Below are positions 16,826 through 25,724 of a stretch of 64,000 bases of DNA, piece after piece. The stretch comes from Cellulomonas flavigena DSM 20109 (GTDB taxonomy: Bacteria; Actinomycetota; Actinomycetes; Actinomycetales; Cellulomonadaceae). The position numbers and the translations under genes are program-made. How positions within the stretch are numbered: the first letter of the stretch is position 1; the number at the start of each line of letters is the position of its first letter. Below the pieces are notes generated by a model. The model searched no databases, was not told the DNA's origin, and saw nothing but the letters and a program-made list of their open reading frames with translations. Location of the stretch: positions 62,001 through 126,000 of the forward strand of contig NC_014151.1 in assembly GCF_000092865.1 (NCBI RefSeq). The letters are read 5' to 3'.

Positions 16826-18310
16826 TCACCCGCGTCCGCGCAGCACCTGGTGGATCTCCTCGTAGTCGTCGATGTTGGGGCCGAACGACGTCGCCACCAG
16901 CAGCCCCGCGACGGACTGCGGCCACGACCGCTCGGGCAACGGGGCGCGCCACGCCTCGCTGCCGTCGGCCGGGTGCAGCGCGACGAGGTCGTACGGTGCG
17001 CTGTGCCGCTCGCCCCGGCGAGCCGTGGTGTACAGGTAGCGGCCGTCGGTCACGGGAGTGCCCTCGGCGCTCGGCCGGTCGAACCGCCACAGCTCGTCGC
17101 CCGTCGCACCGTCGAAGGTCACGAGGTCCGTGGACGTGCCGACGTGCACCCGGCCGTCGAACACCGTGACGTCCTCGGCGTCGACGACGTCCGTCGCCCA
17201 GCGCTCGGTCCCGTCGTCGGCGTCCCACGCCGTCAGCCGCGGCGTGCGGGTGAGCACCAGGCCCGGCACGCTGCCGTCGTCGACGAGCACCTGCGGCAGG
17301 ACGCCCTCGACGCTGACGGCACGGCCGGGCGTGGCGACCTGCGTGCCCGCGTCGGAGAACACCAGGGCGGCCCCGAGGGCGATCGACATCGTCGCCGTGA
17401 AGGTGACGAGCTGCCCGTCGCCGCCCACGTCGAGGCCGGACACCACCGACCCCAGCTCCTCGCCGTTGGTGGCCGACAGGAAGACCACCTCGCCCAGGCG
17501 GTCGACGGCGATCGTCTCCTCGTCGAGCACCGTGGTGACGGGCAGGACCCGGGACGACGGGCCGCCGGCCTTCCTCTCGGACGTCGTGCGCCAGCGCGTC
17601 GCACCGTCGCGCAACGCCTGCAGCTCGGCCGTGAGCGTGCCGTGGAGGTCCCCGACGAGCAGCACGTCGTCACCGACCGGCGTCAGCCACTGCGCCCACG
17701 TCGGCACCTCCCGGTCCACCCGGACGGTGCCGTCGGCCGCGTCGAGCACGAGCAGCCGCGTCGTCGTCGCGGCGACCGTGACCGGCGCGCCGTCGACGAC
17801 GCTCCACGCGCTGTCCGGCACGAGGCACGCCACCTGCCGCTCGTCGTCCGGCGCGGGCACGCACACCACCGGGTCGGCGACGGCGTCCTCGCCCAGGTCC
17901 GGGCGGGCGGCGACCACCTCGGACGACCACAGCCCCGCGCCGGTCGCGACGTCCACCCCCTCGAGCGCGACGGCGAGGTCGGGCGTCACGCGGGCCGCCA
18001 CCAGCACGGACCCCGCACGCGCCGCGCTGGCGATCTGCGTCCCCCGCGGCACCTGCCACGCCACCTCGACCGGACCCTCGACGGGGTCGACCACGAGGGG
18101 CTGCCGCGCGAGGTCCGCGAGGTCGGTGCGCTCACGCGTGTCCGTCACCACCTGCCCGACGACCAGCGCGAGCACCGCGACGACGGGCACGGCGAGCCAC
18201 CACCGGCGACGGCCCGCGGGGCCGCGCTGCTCCGGTCCGTCGCCGTCGCGAGCGTCCGCGTCCGGGGAACCGTCCCCCAGATCGACGTCGACCCTGCGTG
18301 CGCGTGCCAT
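16826..18310 (-). CDS. Membrane-anchored PQQ-like beta-propeller protein, array member 4
   Basis: 494 residues: 'MARARRVDVDLGDGSPD', transmembrane helix at about 36-55 ('WWLAVPVVAVLALVVGQVV'), propeller ectodomain. Signatures are 'VDVATGAGLWSSEV', VDDGSVPGLVLTRTPRL, 'WDADDGTERW', 'FDGATGDELWRF' and 'LHPADGSEAWRAPLPE'. The C-terminus is shifted to 'YEEIHQVLRGRG' instead of LTVLG, a feature shared with member 5 ('THRVLR'). A TACCGT box ends 6 nt before ATG 18310. Confidence 0.9.
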   Translation of the reverse strand: MARARRVDVDLGDGSPDADARDGDGPEQRGPAGRRRWWLAVPVVAVLALVVGQVVTDTRERTDLADLARQPLVVDPVEGPVEVAWQVPRGTQIASAARAGSVLVAARVTPDLAVALEGVDVATGAGLWSSEVVAARPDLGEDAVADPVVCVPAPDDERQVACLVPDSAWSVVDGAPVTVAATTTRLLVLDAADGTVRVDREVPTWAQWLTPVGDDVLLVGDLHGTLTAELQALRDGATRWRTTSERKAGGPSSRVLPVTTVLDEETIAVDRLGEVVFLSATNGEELGSVVSGLDVGGDGQLVTFTATMSIALGAALVFSDAGTQVATPGRAVSVEGVLPQVLVDDGSVPGLVLTRTPRLTAWDADDGTERWATDVVDAEDVTVFDGRVHVGTSTDLVTFDGATGDELWRFDRPSAEGTPVTDGRYLYTTARRGERHSAPYDLVALHPADGSEAWRAPLPERSWPQSVAGLLVATSFGPNIDDYEEIHQVLRGRG

Positions 18311-18354
18311 GCGCGCACGGTAGCCGGAGCCGGCCGGGCCGGGGTGGCGCGCAC

Positions 18355-18384
18355 GGGTGGATCGTCAGCGGGTGGATCGTCAGC
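18355..18384 (+). repeat. 15-bp tandem duplication across a stop codon
   Basis: GGGTGGATCGTCAGC occurs twice in direct tandem. The second copy contains the stop codon (TCA on the plus strand, 18380-18382) of array member 5. The first copy would supply an identical stop if the frame were opened. Confidence 0.8.
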
Positions 18385-19807
18385 GCAGGACGCGGTGCGT
18401 CTCGGTCAGCGCGTCCGTGTCGTACGAGACCGCCACCAGCAGCCCCGCGGCCGCCGTGAGCCACGTCTGCGGCGGCAGCGGCACGCGCCACGCCTCGCTG
18501 CCGTCGGCGACGTGCAGCGCGACCAGGTCGTACGGCGTGGTGTGCCGGCCGCCCTGCCGCGCCAGCACGAGCAGGTGCCGCCCGTCGGTCAGGGGCGTTC
18601 CCGACGCCGTCGGCCGCGCGACGCGCCACAGCTCCTCACCGGTCGCGCCGTCGAACGTCACCACCGCGGCGGACGTGCCCACGTGCACCCGGCCCTCGAG
18701 CACCGTGACGTCCTGGGCGTCGACGACCGGCGCGCCCCACCGCGGCGACCCGTCGCGCGCGTCCCACGCCTGCAGCCCCGGGGTGCGCGTGAGGACGAGG
18801 CCGGGCACGCTGCCGTCGTCCACCACCACCGGGGCCGCGGAGCCGTCGAGCCGCACCTCGCCCGTGGGCGTCACGACGGTCGTCGTGGACCCGCTGCCCA
18901 CCAGCACGGCACCCAGCGTGCGGGACACCACGACGCCCCGCGTGGCCACCTGACCCGTGAGCCCGCCCTGCGGCGCGTCGCCCACGGTGCGCAGCACCGC
19001 GCCGTCGGTCGAGACGAGCGTGACGGCACCACCGCGCGCGACGGCGAGCGTGCCGTCGTCGAGCAGCGCGGCGGCCGCTGTCGTCCCCGCGCCACTGCCC
19101 TCGGCCGTCGTGCTCCAGTGCTCCGTCCCGTCGCGCAGGCCCTGCGACGCGACGTGCAGCGTGCCGTCGACGTCGCCGACGAGCAGCACGTCGTCACCGC
19201 GGAGCGTCGGCCACTGCACCCACGCGGGGAGCTCGCGGTCGACCTGCACGGTGCCGTCGGCGGCGTCGACGACGACGAGGCGCGGCGCCGGCGGCCGGTC
19301 GGTGCCCGCGTCGTCGGCCGTGAGGAGGCACGCCACGTGCCCCGACCCGTCGGGCACGGCCGCGCAGCCCCCGGTGTCCGGCCACCACGGCGGCGCGGGC
19401 GCTGGCTCCCCGACGACGTCGAGCTCCCACCGCCGCTCGCCGGTCGTGGCGTCGAGGCCCACCAGCAGGGCCCCGCCGTCGTCGGCGACGTGCCGTGCGA
19501 CGAGCACGGGCCCGACGCGCACCGCGCCGCCCACGAGCGTGCCGCGGTCCGGCTGCCACGCGACCTCGGGCGGCCCGTCGAGGGGTGCGACGACCCCCGG
19601 CAGCGCCGCCAGGGCGCCGAGCCGCGTGCGCTCGCGCTGGTCCGTGACGAGCTGGCCCCCGACGAGCGCGAGCACCGCGGCCACCGGGACGGCCAGCCAC
19701 CACCACCACCTGCGCCGGCCGCCGGGGTGCGGGGCGTCGGCCGGGTCGGTGGCGCCCACGGGCGTGAGGTCGCCCAGCTCGACGTCGACCCGGCGTGCGC
19801 GTGGCAT
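18380..19807 (-). CDS. Membrane-anchored PQQ-like beta-propeller protein, array member 5
   Basis: 475 residues: 'MPRARRVDVELGDLTPVG', Trp-rich transmembrane helix (about 36-56), propeller ectodomain. Signatures are 'LDATTGERRWELDV', VDDGSVPGLVLTRTPGL, 'WDARDGSPRW', 'FDGATGEELWRVARP' and 'LHVADGSEAWRVPLPP'. It shares the juxtamembrane motif, VDDGS block and C-terminus with member 4 and is clearly its sister. A TACCGT box ends 6 nt before ATG 19807, with the same 6-nt spacer GCGCGC as member 4. Confidence 0.9.
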   Translation of the reverse strand: MPRARRVDVELGDLTPVGATDPADAPHPGGRRRWWWWLAVPVAAVLALVGGQLVTDQRERTRLGALAALPGVVAPLDGPPEVAWQPDRGTLVGGAVRVGPVLVARHVADDGGALLVGLDATTGERRWELDVVGEPAPAPPWWPDTGGCAAVPDGSGHVACLLTADDAGTDRPPAPRLVVVDAADGTVQVDRELPAWVQWPTLRGDDVLLVGDVDGTLHVASQGLRDGTEHWSTTAEGSGAGTTAAAALLDDGTLAVARGGAVTLVSTDGAVLRTVGDAPQGGLTGQVATRGVVVSRTLGAVLVGSGSTTTVVTPTGEVRLDGSAAPVVVDDGSVPGLVLTRTPGLQAWDARDGSPRWGAPVVDAQDVTVLEGRVHVGTSAAVVTFDGATGEELWRVARPTASGTPLTDGRHLLVLARQGGRHTTPYDLVALHVADGSEAWRVPLPPQTWLTAAAGLLVAVSYDTDALTETHRVLR

Positions 19808-19857
19808 GCGCGCACGGTAACCCGCGGCGCCGACGTCCGGTGCGGCGGCCGGCCCGC

Positions 19858-21351
19858 TCAGCCGAGCACGGTGACGAGCGGGCCGCGCCCGCTCACCGAC
19901 GCACCGAAGGTGTACGTGGCGAGCACGCCGTGGAACCCGCGGATCCCCGTGACCACCGCCGGCAGCTCGACCCGCCACGCCACGTCGCCGTCGGCGAGGT
20001 CGAGTGCCGCGACGACCTGCGGCCGGCTGTCGTCCCGCAGTGGTGCGAGCGCCAGCAGGTGCCGCCCGTCGGTCACCAGGCCGCTCTGCGGCAGCAGGCC
20101 GGACGTGCGCCACAGCTCGCCGCCCGTCGCGGCGTCGAGCGCGAGCACCTGCGTGCCGGACCCGACCAGCACGTGGCCGGGCAGGAGCGCCGCACCACCG
20201 TCGGTGACGCGCTGCTCCACGCTCCACACCGCGGTGCCGTCCGGGCGCCACGCGTGCAGCGTCGCGTCCTGCGCGGTGAGCACCAGACCGGGCGCGGCCG
20301 GGGCGTCCACCGTGGGGCGCAGGAACGCCCCGGGGACGCGCTCGACCCCCGCCGGCCGGGCCAGGAGCGTGCCACCGTCCGCCGTGCTGACGACGACCGC
20401 GTCACCCGCCGTGCCGACGACGCCGTCGGCGGACGCCAGGGGGACCTCGCGCCGGACCGTGCCCGTCGCGTCGAGCAGCCGCAGCGGGCCGGACGAGATG
20501 AGCGCGACGGCGTCCGTCGTCACGTGCAGCTCGACCGTGGACCCGAACGCCGTGGTCGTCGTCACCGGGAACGCCACGTCCCACGCGACCGTGCCGTCCG
20601 CGGTCAGCGCCCGCACGCGGGCCTCGCCGCCGCCCGTGCCGGCCAGCACCACGAGGTCGTCGAGCACGGCGAGCGCGCGGGACGTCAGCGGTTCGCCGGC
20701 CGCGTCGGACAGGTCGGTGACGACCGACCCGTCACGCGCGTCGAGGACCACGACACGCGTCGTCGTGGGGGCCTGCTGCGTGAGTGTCCCGCGGCCGACG
20801 AGCGAGACGGCGTCGTCCGCCAGGCAGACCACCTGCGCCGCCCCGGCCCCGAGCGCCCGGCACGCCCCGCGGCTCGTCAGCACCTCGCCCCCGGGCACCT
20901 CGGTGAGGCCGCGCCCGGTGACGAGCTCGGTCTCCCACGCCGTCGTCCCCGTCACGGGGTCGACGGCCCGGGCCACCTCGCGGCCGTCGAGCTGCTCCTG
21001 CACCGCCACCACGAGGCCCCCCGACGCCGCGGCGCTGTCGTACAGCAGCGTGTCGTCGCGCCGCTCGTCCAGCACGCGCACGGGCCCGTCGAGCAGGCCG
21101 ACGACCCCCGGCCGGCCCGCGACGGCGGCGATGCGCTCACGCTCGCGGGACGTCACGACGCCCTGCGCGACGGCGCCGGCGGCCACCAGCGCCGCGACCA
21201 GCGCCGCGCCCACCACCCACGCGCGCCGGCGGGTGCGGCCGGGCCCGTCGTGCGCGTCCCCCCGTCCGGGCCCGCCGGCCGGCGGCGCGCCCGCGGGGGA
21301 GCCGTCGTCCTCGACGAGCTCGACGTCCCGCCTCGCACGGTCGCGCGCCAC
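19858..21351 (-). CDS. Membrane-anchored PQQ-like beta-propeller protein, array member 6
   Basis: 497 residues from GTG 21351. The N-terminus 'DVELVEDDGSPAG' is followed by a Pro/Gly/Arg linker, a transmembrane helix (about 46-66) and the propeller ectodomain. The VDDGS block is altered to 'VDAPAAPGLVLT'. Blades include 'VDPVTGTTAWETEL', 'LDARDGSVVTDL' and 'LDAATGGELWRT', and the end is 'LVTVLG'. The cysteine pair is in 'CRALG...VVCLADD'. A TAGCCT box ends 6 nt before the GTG. Member 7 has the same box, but its spacer differs at one position (GCCCGC against GCCCCC here). Confidence 0.9.
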   Translation of the reverse strand: MARDRARRDVELVEDDGSPAGAPPAGGPGRGDAHDGPGRTRRRAWVVGAALVAALVAAGAVAQGVVTSRERERIAAVAGRPGVVGLLDGPVRVLDERRDDTLLYDSAAASGGLVVAVQEQLDGREVARAVDPVTGTTAWETELVTGRGLTEVPGGEVLTSRGACRALGAGAAQVVCLADDAVSLVGRGTLTQQAPTTTRVVVLDARDGSVVTDLSDAAGEPLTSRALAVLDDLVVLAGTGGGEARVRALTADGTVAWDVAFPVTTTTAFGSTVELHVTTDAVALISSGPLRLLDATGTVRREVPLASADGVVGTAGDAVVVSTADGGTLLARPAGVERVPGAFLRPTVDAPAAPGLVLTAQDATLHAWRPDGTAVWSVEQRVTDGGAALLPGHVLVGSGTQVLALDAATGGELWRTSGLLPQSGLVTDGRHLLALAPLRDDSRPQVVAALDLADGDVAWRVELPAVVTGIRGFHGVLATYTFGASVSGRGPLVTVLG

Positions 21352-21399
21352 GGGGGCAGGCTAGCGCCGCGCCCACCCGCACGACGGGCCGTCGCACGT

Positions 21400-22941
21400 T
21401 CAGCCCAGGGCCGTGACGCTCCAGTCCTCGCCCTCGACGTCGTACGACAGCCCGACGATCACGCCGAACACCGCCTGCAGCTGGTCGACGCCCTCGGGCC
21501 ACGGCGTCCGCCAGGCGACCTCACCGTCCGCGACGTCCAGCGCGACGAGGTCGAGTGCGGCCCCGTCGGCGCCCCGCTCCCGCACCAGCAGCACGCGCCC
21601 GTCGGCGAGCGGCGCCTGGTCGAGGACGAGGCCGTCGCGGCGCCACAGCTCGGCGCCCGTGCGCGCGTCGAACGTCACCAGCGCGTCGGCCCTGGTGGTG
21701 GCGTGGACGCGCCCGGCCAGGACCATGGCCGACCGCGTCACCTGCACGTCCGCGGACCACCGGCGCACGCCCTCGGCGTCCCAGCCGTGCAGGCCCTCGG
21801 CGTCGCTGGTCAGCACCAGCCGCGGGTCGCTGCCGTCGTCCACGTCCGCGCGCACCCGCCCCCCGGGTAGCTCGCCCACGTGGTCCGCACGCACGACCTT
21901 CGTGCCCTCGCCCCGCGCGACGACCTCCGACCCGACCTGCATGAGCGTCACCCGGTCGAGGCCCGTGCGGGCGAACGCGGTCGTGCCCTCGGCTCCCCCG
22001 AGGCTCTCGTCGTCCGCCAGCGGCACGGTGCGCACCGTCGCGCCCGTCGCGTCGAGCAGGCGCATCTCCTCCGCCGTGGCGACCACCAGGTGGTCACCCA
22101 GGGCGAGGACGTCGGCGCGCCGGAGACCGGGCAGCCCCGGCGCGGGCCGCGTCGACGGCGGCACCTCGGTCCGCCACGCCACGGACCCGTCCGGCGCGAC
22201 GGCCACCACCCGCGTCGCGTCGTCGACCACGCTGCTCACCACCACGAGATCGCCCAGGGCGACGTACGCGGGCGCCGTCCCCGTCCCGGCGACGGCGTCG
22301 GACAGGTCCGCGACGACCGTGCCGTCCTGCGGGTCGAGCAGGACCAGCCGCACGACGGTCGGCGCGACGTACCGGATGTCGGTCGTCCGCTCGTCGAAGA
22401 CCGTCATCGCGTCCGACGCGAGACACGCGAGGAGGTCACCCGCGGCGCCATGGCCCACGCAGGACGCGCCCGCCACGTCCTCGTTCGGTGCGGGGGCGGT
22501 GTCGCGAGGCGGCAGCAGCTCGCGCTCCCACACCACGTCACCGGTCGCCGGGTCCAGCGCCCGCACGACGCGCTCGCCCTGCGTGCCGGGCACGACGAGC
22601 AGGCCGTCGGGCGTGCGCGCCGACGCCCACAGGACCTCCTCGCGGTCGGACGTCCACAGGACCTGCGGCGGACCGTCGAGCGGCGCGAGGGCGGTCCGCG
22701 ACGCGGCCAGGACCGCGAGGCGCTCGCGCTCGCGGGCGTCCTGGCGCACCTCGCCGACCACCGCGACCGTGGCGAGCACGACGACGAGCACGGCGGCGAG
22801 GGTGATCGCGCGGCGTCGGCCCCGGAGCGGCTGGGGTGGGTCGGCCGGTCCGGGTGCGCCGGCGTCCGTGCCGTCGCCGCTGCCCCCGTCGACGTCGTCG
22901 TCGACGAGCTCGACGTGCGTCCTCGCGCCGCGGCGTGCCAC
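21400..22941 (-). CDS. Membrane-anchored PQQ-like beta-propeller protein, array member 7
   Basis: 513 residues from GTG 22941, the promoter-proximal end of the array. 'THVELVDDDVDG' N-terminus, transmembrane helix (about 45-65), propeller ectodomain. Signatures are 'LDPATGDVVWERELLP', VDDGSDPRLVLT, 'WDAEGVRRW', 'FDARTGAELWRR', 'LDVADGEVAWRTPWPE' and the terminal 'DWSVTALG'. Paired cysteines lie in 'CVGHG...LACLASD'. A TAGCCT box ends 6 nt before GTG. The gene follows two HAF-repeat genes on the same strand with a 65-nt gap. Confidence 0.9.
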   Translation of the reverse strand: MARRGARTHVELVDDDVDGGSGDGTDAGAPGPADPPQPLRGRRRAITLAAVLVVVLATVAVVGEVRQDARERERLAVLAASRTALAPLDGPPQVLWTSDREEVLWASARTPDGLLVVPGTQGERVVRALDPATGDVVWERELLPPRDTAPAPNEDVAGASCVGHGAAGDLLACLASDAMTVFDERTTDIRYVAPTVVRLVLLDPQDGTVVADLSDAVAGTGTAPAYVALGDLVVVSSVVDDATRVVAVAPDGSVAWRTEVPPSTRPAPGLPGLRRADVLALGDHLVVATAEEMRLLDATGATVRTVPLADDESLGGAEGTTAFARTGLDRVTLMQVGSEVVARGEGTKVVRADHVGELPGGRVRADVDDGSDPRLVLTSDAEGLHGWDAEGVRRWSADVQVTRSAMVLAGRVHATTRADALVTFDARTGAELWRRDGLVLDQAPLADGRVLLVRERGADGAALDLVALDVADGEVAWRTPWPEGVDQLQAVFGVIVGLSYDVEGEDWSVTALG

Positions 22942-23006
22942 GCGGGCAGGCTAGCGCGTGCGCCCGCTCGGCCGGGGACCCGGGCCGCTGGAGCCGCGCG
23001 CGGACG

Positions 23007-24182
23007 TCAGGAGCCGCGGCGGGTCGTCCAGAGCACGGCGTGGTCGACGCCGGGGACGCCCGTCGCGGCGTGGCCGACGACCTGGCCACGCTCGTTGATG
23101 TCCAGCGCGTGGGTGACGCCGTCGGTGACGAGCGGGGGCAGCACGTGGAGCTCGCCGTCCTGCCACAGCACGTCCCGCGGCAGTCCCTCCCGCCGGGATG
23201 GCCACACCGTGCCGATCACCTGCTCGCGGTCGTTGAGGCGGTGCGCCACGGAGCCGTCCCACTGCGTGTCGAGAGCCCCCAGGTCCTCGACCTCCCCGTC
23301 GCGGTGGAGCACGGCGTGGGAGAGGCCGTCGACGAAGGACCGACCCACGACGGTGCCGTGCTCGTTGACGTCACGCGCGTCGCTCGAGCCGCCGAGGCTC
23401 CCGAGCAGCGTCCACCCGCCGTCCTGCCAGAGCGCGGCGACCTCGGAGTCGCCCACCGCCGGGAGCGTGGCGGCCACCTGCCCCGCCTCGTTCAGCGCCG
23501 CGCCCCGGGCGTACGACCCGTCGCCCGGCGGCACGGGCGAGCCGAGCAGGACCACCTCGCCGTCGCGCCACAGCACGGCACGGCCGACGGGGTCCGGGGC
23601 GAGCACGACGCTGCCGGTGACCCAGCCCTTGTCGTTGATGTCGGTCGGGCTGATCCACGCGTCGGTGCCGGGCACCCGGAGCTCCGTGATCCGTCCGCGG
23701 TCCCACAGGTAGTGGTGGCTCTGGTCGCCGAGGGCCGCCCAGATCACGACCTGCCCGCGCTGGTTGACCAGGACGGCGCTGCTCCACGCACCCGCGGGGG
23801 CGGGGAGCTCACGCATCACGCCGCGCTCCCAGAGGAACGGGCGCAGCACCCCGGTGCCGTCGGTGGCGCCGCCCACCACCTGGCCCCGGTCGTTGACCGC
23901 CTCCGCGTAGCTGTCGAGCCCGTCGAGCGTCCCGAGGTCACGCATCACGCCGCGCTCCCACAGGAACGCGTGCCGGTCACCGTTCGCCACGAGGCTCGTC
24001 CCGACCACCTGGCCGCGCTCGTTGACGTCGGTCGCGCCGCTCGACACGCCGCCGAGCGTGCCGAGGTCCTGGACGGTGATCCCCGGGCCGGCGCCGGCGG
24101 GCGCTGCTGCGATGGGACTCACCGCGAGCGTGCAGGCGAGCAGGCTGACGGGCAGCAGCCTCGGTGTGGTCCTGGTGGGCAT
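23007..24182 (-). CDS. Secreted HAF-repeat protein (copy 1)
   Basis: 391 residues with a Sec signal peptide (about 1-30, cleavage near 'AAAPAGAG') and at least eight copies of an Asn-centred unit, such as 'DVNERGQVVG', 'VNDRGQVVG', 'DINDKGWVTG' and 'LNDREQVIG', alternating with 'HAFLWERGVMRDLG'-like strands. This is the extracellular HAF-repeat family, probably a beta-propeller-like fold of unknown function. ATG 24182 follows GAGAGGGA. A close second copy lies 49 nt upstream on the same strand. Confidence 0.88.
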   Translation of the reverse strand: MPTRTTPRLLPVSLLACTLAVSPIAAAPAGAGPGITVQDLGTLGGVSSGATDVNERGQVVGTSLVANGDRHAFLWERGVMRDLGTLDGLDSYAEAVNDRGQVVGGATDGTGVLRPFLWERGVMRELPAPAGAWSSAVLVNQRGQVVIWAALGDQSHHYLWDRGRITELRVPGTDAWISPTDINDKGWVTGSVVLAPDPVGRAVLWRDGEVVLLGSPVPPGDGSYARGAALNEAGQVAATLPAVGDSEVAALWQDGGWTLLGSLGGSSDARDVNEHGTVVGRSFVDGLSHAVLHRDGEVEDLGALDTQWDGSVAHRLNDREQVIGTVWPSRREGLPRDVLWQDGELHVLPPLVTDGVTHALDINERGQVVGHAATGVPGVDHAVLWTTRRGS

Positions 24183-24231
24183 GGTGTGTCCCTCTCGACG
24201 ACGGGGCGGCAGCGCTCGCCGAGCACGATGG

Positions 24232-25386
24232 TCAGGAGCCCCGCGCCGTCGTCCAGAGCACGGCGTGCTCCACGCCGGACAGCACGCGGGCGGAGCCGGC
24301 GACCTGGCCGCGCTCGCTGATGTCGTACGCCGTGGTCGCGCTGCCGGGGTAGAGGGGCGGCAGGAGGTGCGTCTCGCCGTCCTGCCACAGCACGGCGGTG
24401 AGGGTGTAGCCGTCGACGGAGCCGATGACCTGGTCCCGGTCGTTCAGCTCGATCGCACGCGAGCCGGCCGGGGCGAGGTCGGTCCACTCGCCGTCGCGGT
24501 AGAGCACGGCGTGCTCGTGCGGGCCGCCGTCGCTCGCCCACCCCACGACGGTGCCGTGCTCGTTGATGTCGGTCGCGCCGCTCCAGCCCTCGCGGTGGCC
24601 GAGCCGCATCCACTCGCCGTCCTGCCAGACTGCGGCGGCGTGCTCGGTGTCCGATGCGCTCGCCTGGCCCGCCACCTGACCGGCCTCGTTCACGGCCAGG
24701 CCCATCGTGGAGGCGACGTCCCCGGACGCGGCCGAGCCGAGGTCGGTGACGACGCCGTCCCGCCACAGGAACCCGTGGCGGAGGGACCCGGGGCCGGGGC
24801 TGTAGCCGGTCACCCAGCCCTGGTCGTTGATGTCCAACGGGTGCATGTAGGGGCTGCCCGGCAGGGGCGGGATCTCGGTCACGGCCCCGTCGTCCCAGAC
24901 GTAGTTGCGCAGCCGGTCCGGCTCGTCGCCGCCGTACTCCCGTGTCTGCACGACGACCTGGCCGTGCTCGTTGAGGAGGACCGCCCGGCTGGGGGCGCCG
25001 TCCGGGGTGGTGAGGTACCGGAGCCGGCCACCGTCCCACATGGCCGCCTGCTGGGCGCCGGAGCCGTTGAGGGCCGTCCCCACGACCTGCCCGCTGTCGT
25101 TGATCGCCACCGCGGAGAACGTCCCCAGGTCACGCATCACCCCGCGGTCCCAGAGGAACCCGCGCGTGTCACCGTTCCCCGCCTGGCTGAACCCGATGAC
25201 CTGGCCGTGCTCGTTGACGTCCACCGCGACGCTCCAGCTGTCACCGGGGAGGGTCCCCAGGTCACGGACGGTGATCCCCGAGCCCGCGCGGGCCGCGGCG
25301 GGTGGATCCGCGGTGACGGGCACCGCCGCGAGCGTGCAGGCGAGCACGCCGACGAGCAGCAGCCTCGGCGCAGTTCTGGTGAGCAT
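24232..25386 (-). CDS. Secreted HAF-repeat protein (copy 2)
   Basis: 384 residues with a Sec signal peptide ('RLLLVGVLACTLAAVPVTA'), then the same HAF units: 'DVNEHGQVIGFSQ', 'INDSGQVVG', 'LNEHGQVVV', 'DINDQGWVTG', 'VNEAGQVAG', 'DINEHGTVVG', 'LNDRDQVIG' and 'ISERGQVAG'. The N-terminus, length and C-terminal 'HAVLWTTARGS' match copy 1, so this is a tandem duplication. Start ATG 25386 has a GAGAGG ribosome-binding site. The two copies are probably co-transcribed. Confidence 0.88.
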   Translation of the reverse strand: MLTRTAPRLLLVGVLACTLAAVPVTADPPAAARAGSGITVRDLGTLPGDSWSVAVDVNEHGQVIGFSQAGNGDTRGFLWDRGVMRDLGTFSAVAINDSGQVVGTALNGSGAQQAAMWDGGRLRYLTTPDGAPSRAVLLNEHGQVVVQTREYGGDEPDRLRNYVWDDGAVTEIPPLPGSPYMHPLDINDQGWVTGYSPGPGSLRHGFLWRDGVVTDLGSAASGDVASTMGLAVNEAGQVAGQASASDTEHAAAVWQDGEWMRLGHREGWSGATDINEHGTVVGWASDGGPHEHAVLYRDGEWTDLAPAGSRAIELNDRDQVIGSVDGYTLTAVLWQDGETHLLPPLYPGSATTAYDISERGQVAGSARVLSGVEHAVLWTTARGS

Positions 25387-25724
25387 CTCGGACCTCTCGA
25401 CGACGGTGGCCCTCACACCCGACCACACCGCGCGACCCCGGACGTGCTCGGCGCAGGACGCTGCCCCAAGGGGCGGCGTTCGTGGCCCGTCAGCCCATCA
25501 CGGTCATGGACCAGGTCTCGGCTAACGCAGGCCCGGGCACGAGGCGCACCGGGTGCTCCACCGGACGGTGCGGGCGTGGAACAGGTCCGAAAGGATGATT
25601 CGGACACGACTTGGACACAAGTTCACCAGCGGGCGGCTGTTTGCGTCTATTGTCCGTTACGCCCGATGGCGTGGCCGTCGTCGCCGGGCAACCGTCCACG
25701 CGTCCACGGCCGAGGAGTCCCACC
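25387..25724. promoter_or_regulatory. Intergenic control region with inverted repeat and gene relic
   Basis: No intact gene. It holds the divergent control regions of the HAF genes (minus) and the LAXTG protein (plus). A perfect 7-bp inverted repeat, GTCCGAA-N7-TTCGGAC, lies at 25585-25605. It is followed by a near-direct repeat GGACACGACTT/GGACACAAGTT that looks like an operator. A possible propeller-gene relic lies at 25490-25565. Confidence 0.4.
25490..25565 (-). pseudogene. Possible 3'-end relic of an eighth propeller paralogue
   Basis: Read on the minus strand this piece ends '...ALAETWSMTVMG' and stop, resembling the end of array member 7 ('GEDWSVTALG' and stop) and the LTVLG endings of members 2, 3 and 6. 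The plus-strand text TCAGCCCATCACGGTCATG also resembles the matching ends of those genes. The resemblance fades upstream and no start or propeller body remains. The match is short, so chance is possible. Confidence 0.3.

Noticed and set aside
13494..16865. Open frame of 1123 codons on the plus strand across array members 1-3
   Set aside because: It is antisense to three propeller genes, very Arg/Gly/Pro-rich, lacks a ribosome-binding site and shows no domain. It is a GC-rich frame shadow.
16850..21364. Open frame of 1504 codons on the plus strand
   Set aside because: It is antisense to array members 4-6 with composition typical of shadow frames. No domain or start signal is seen.
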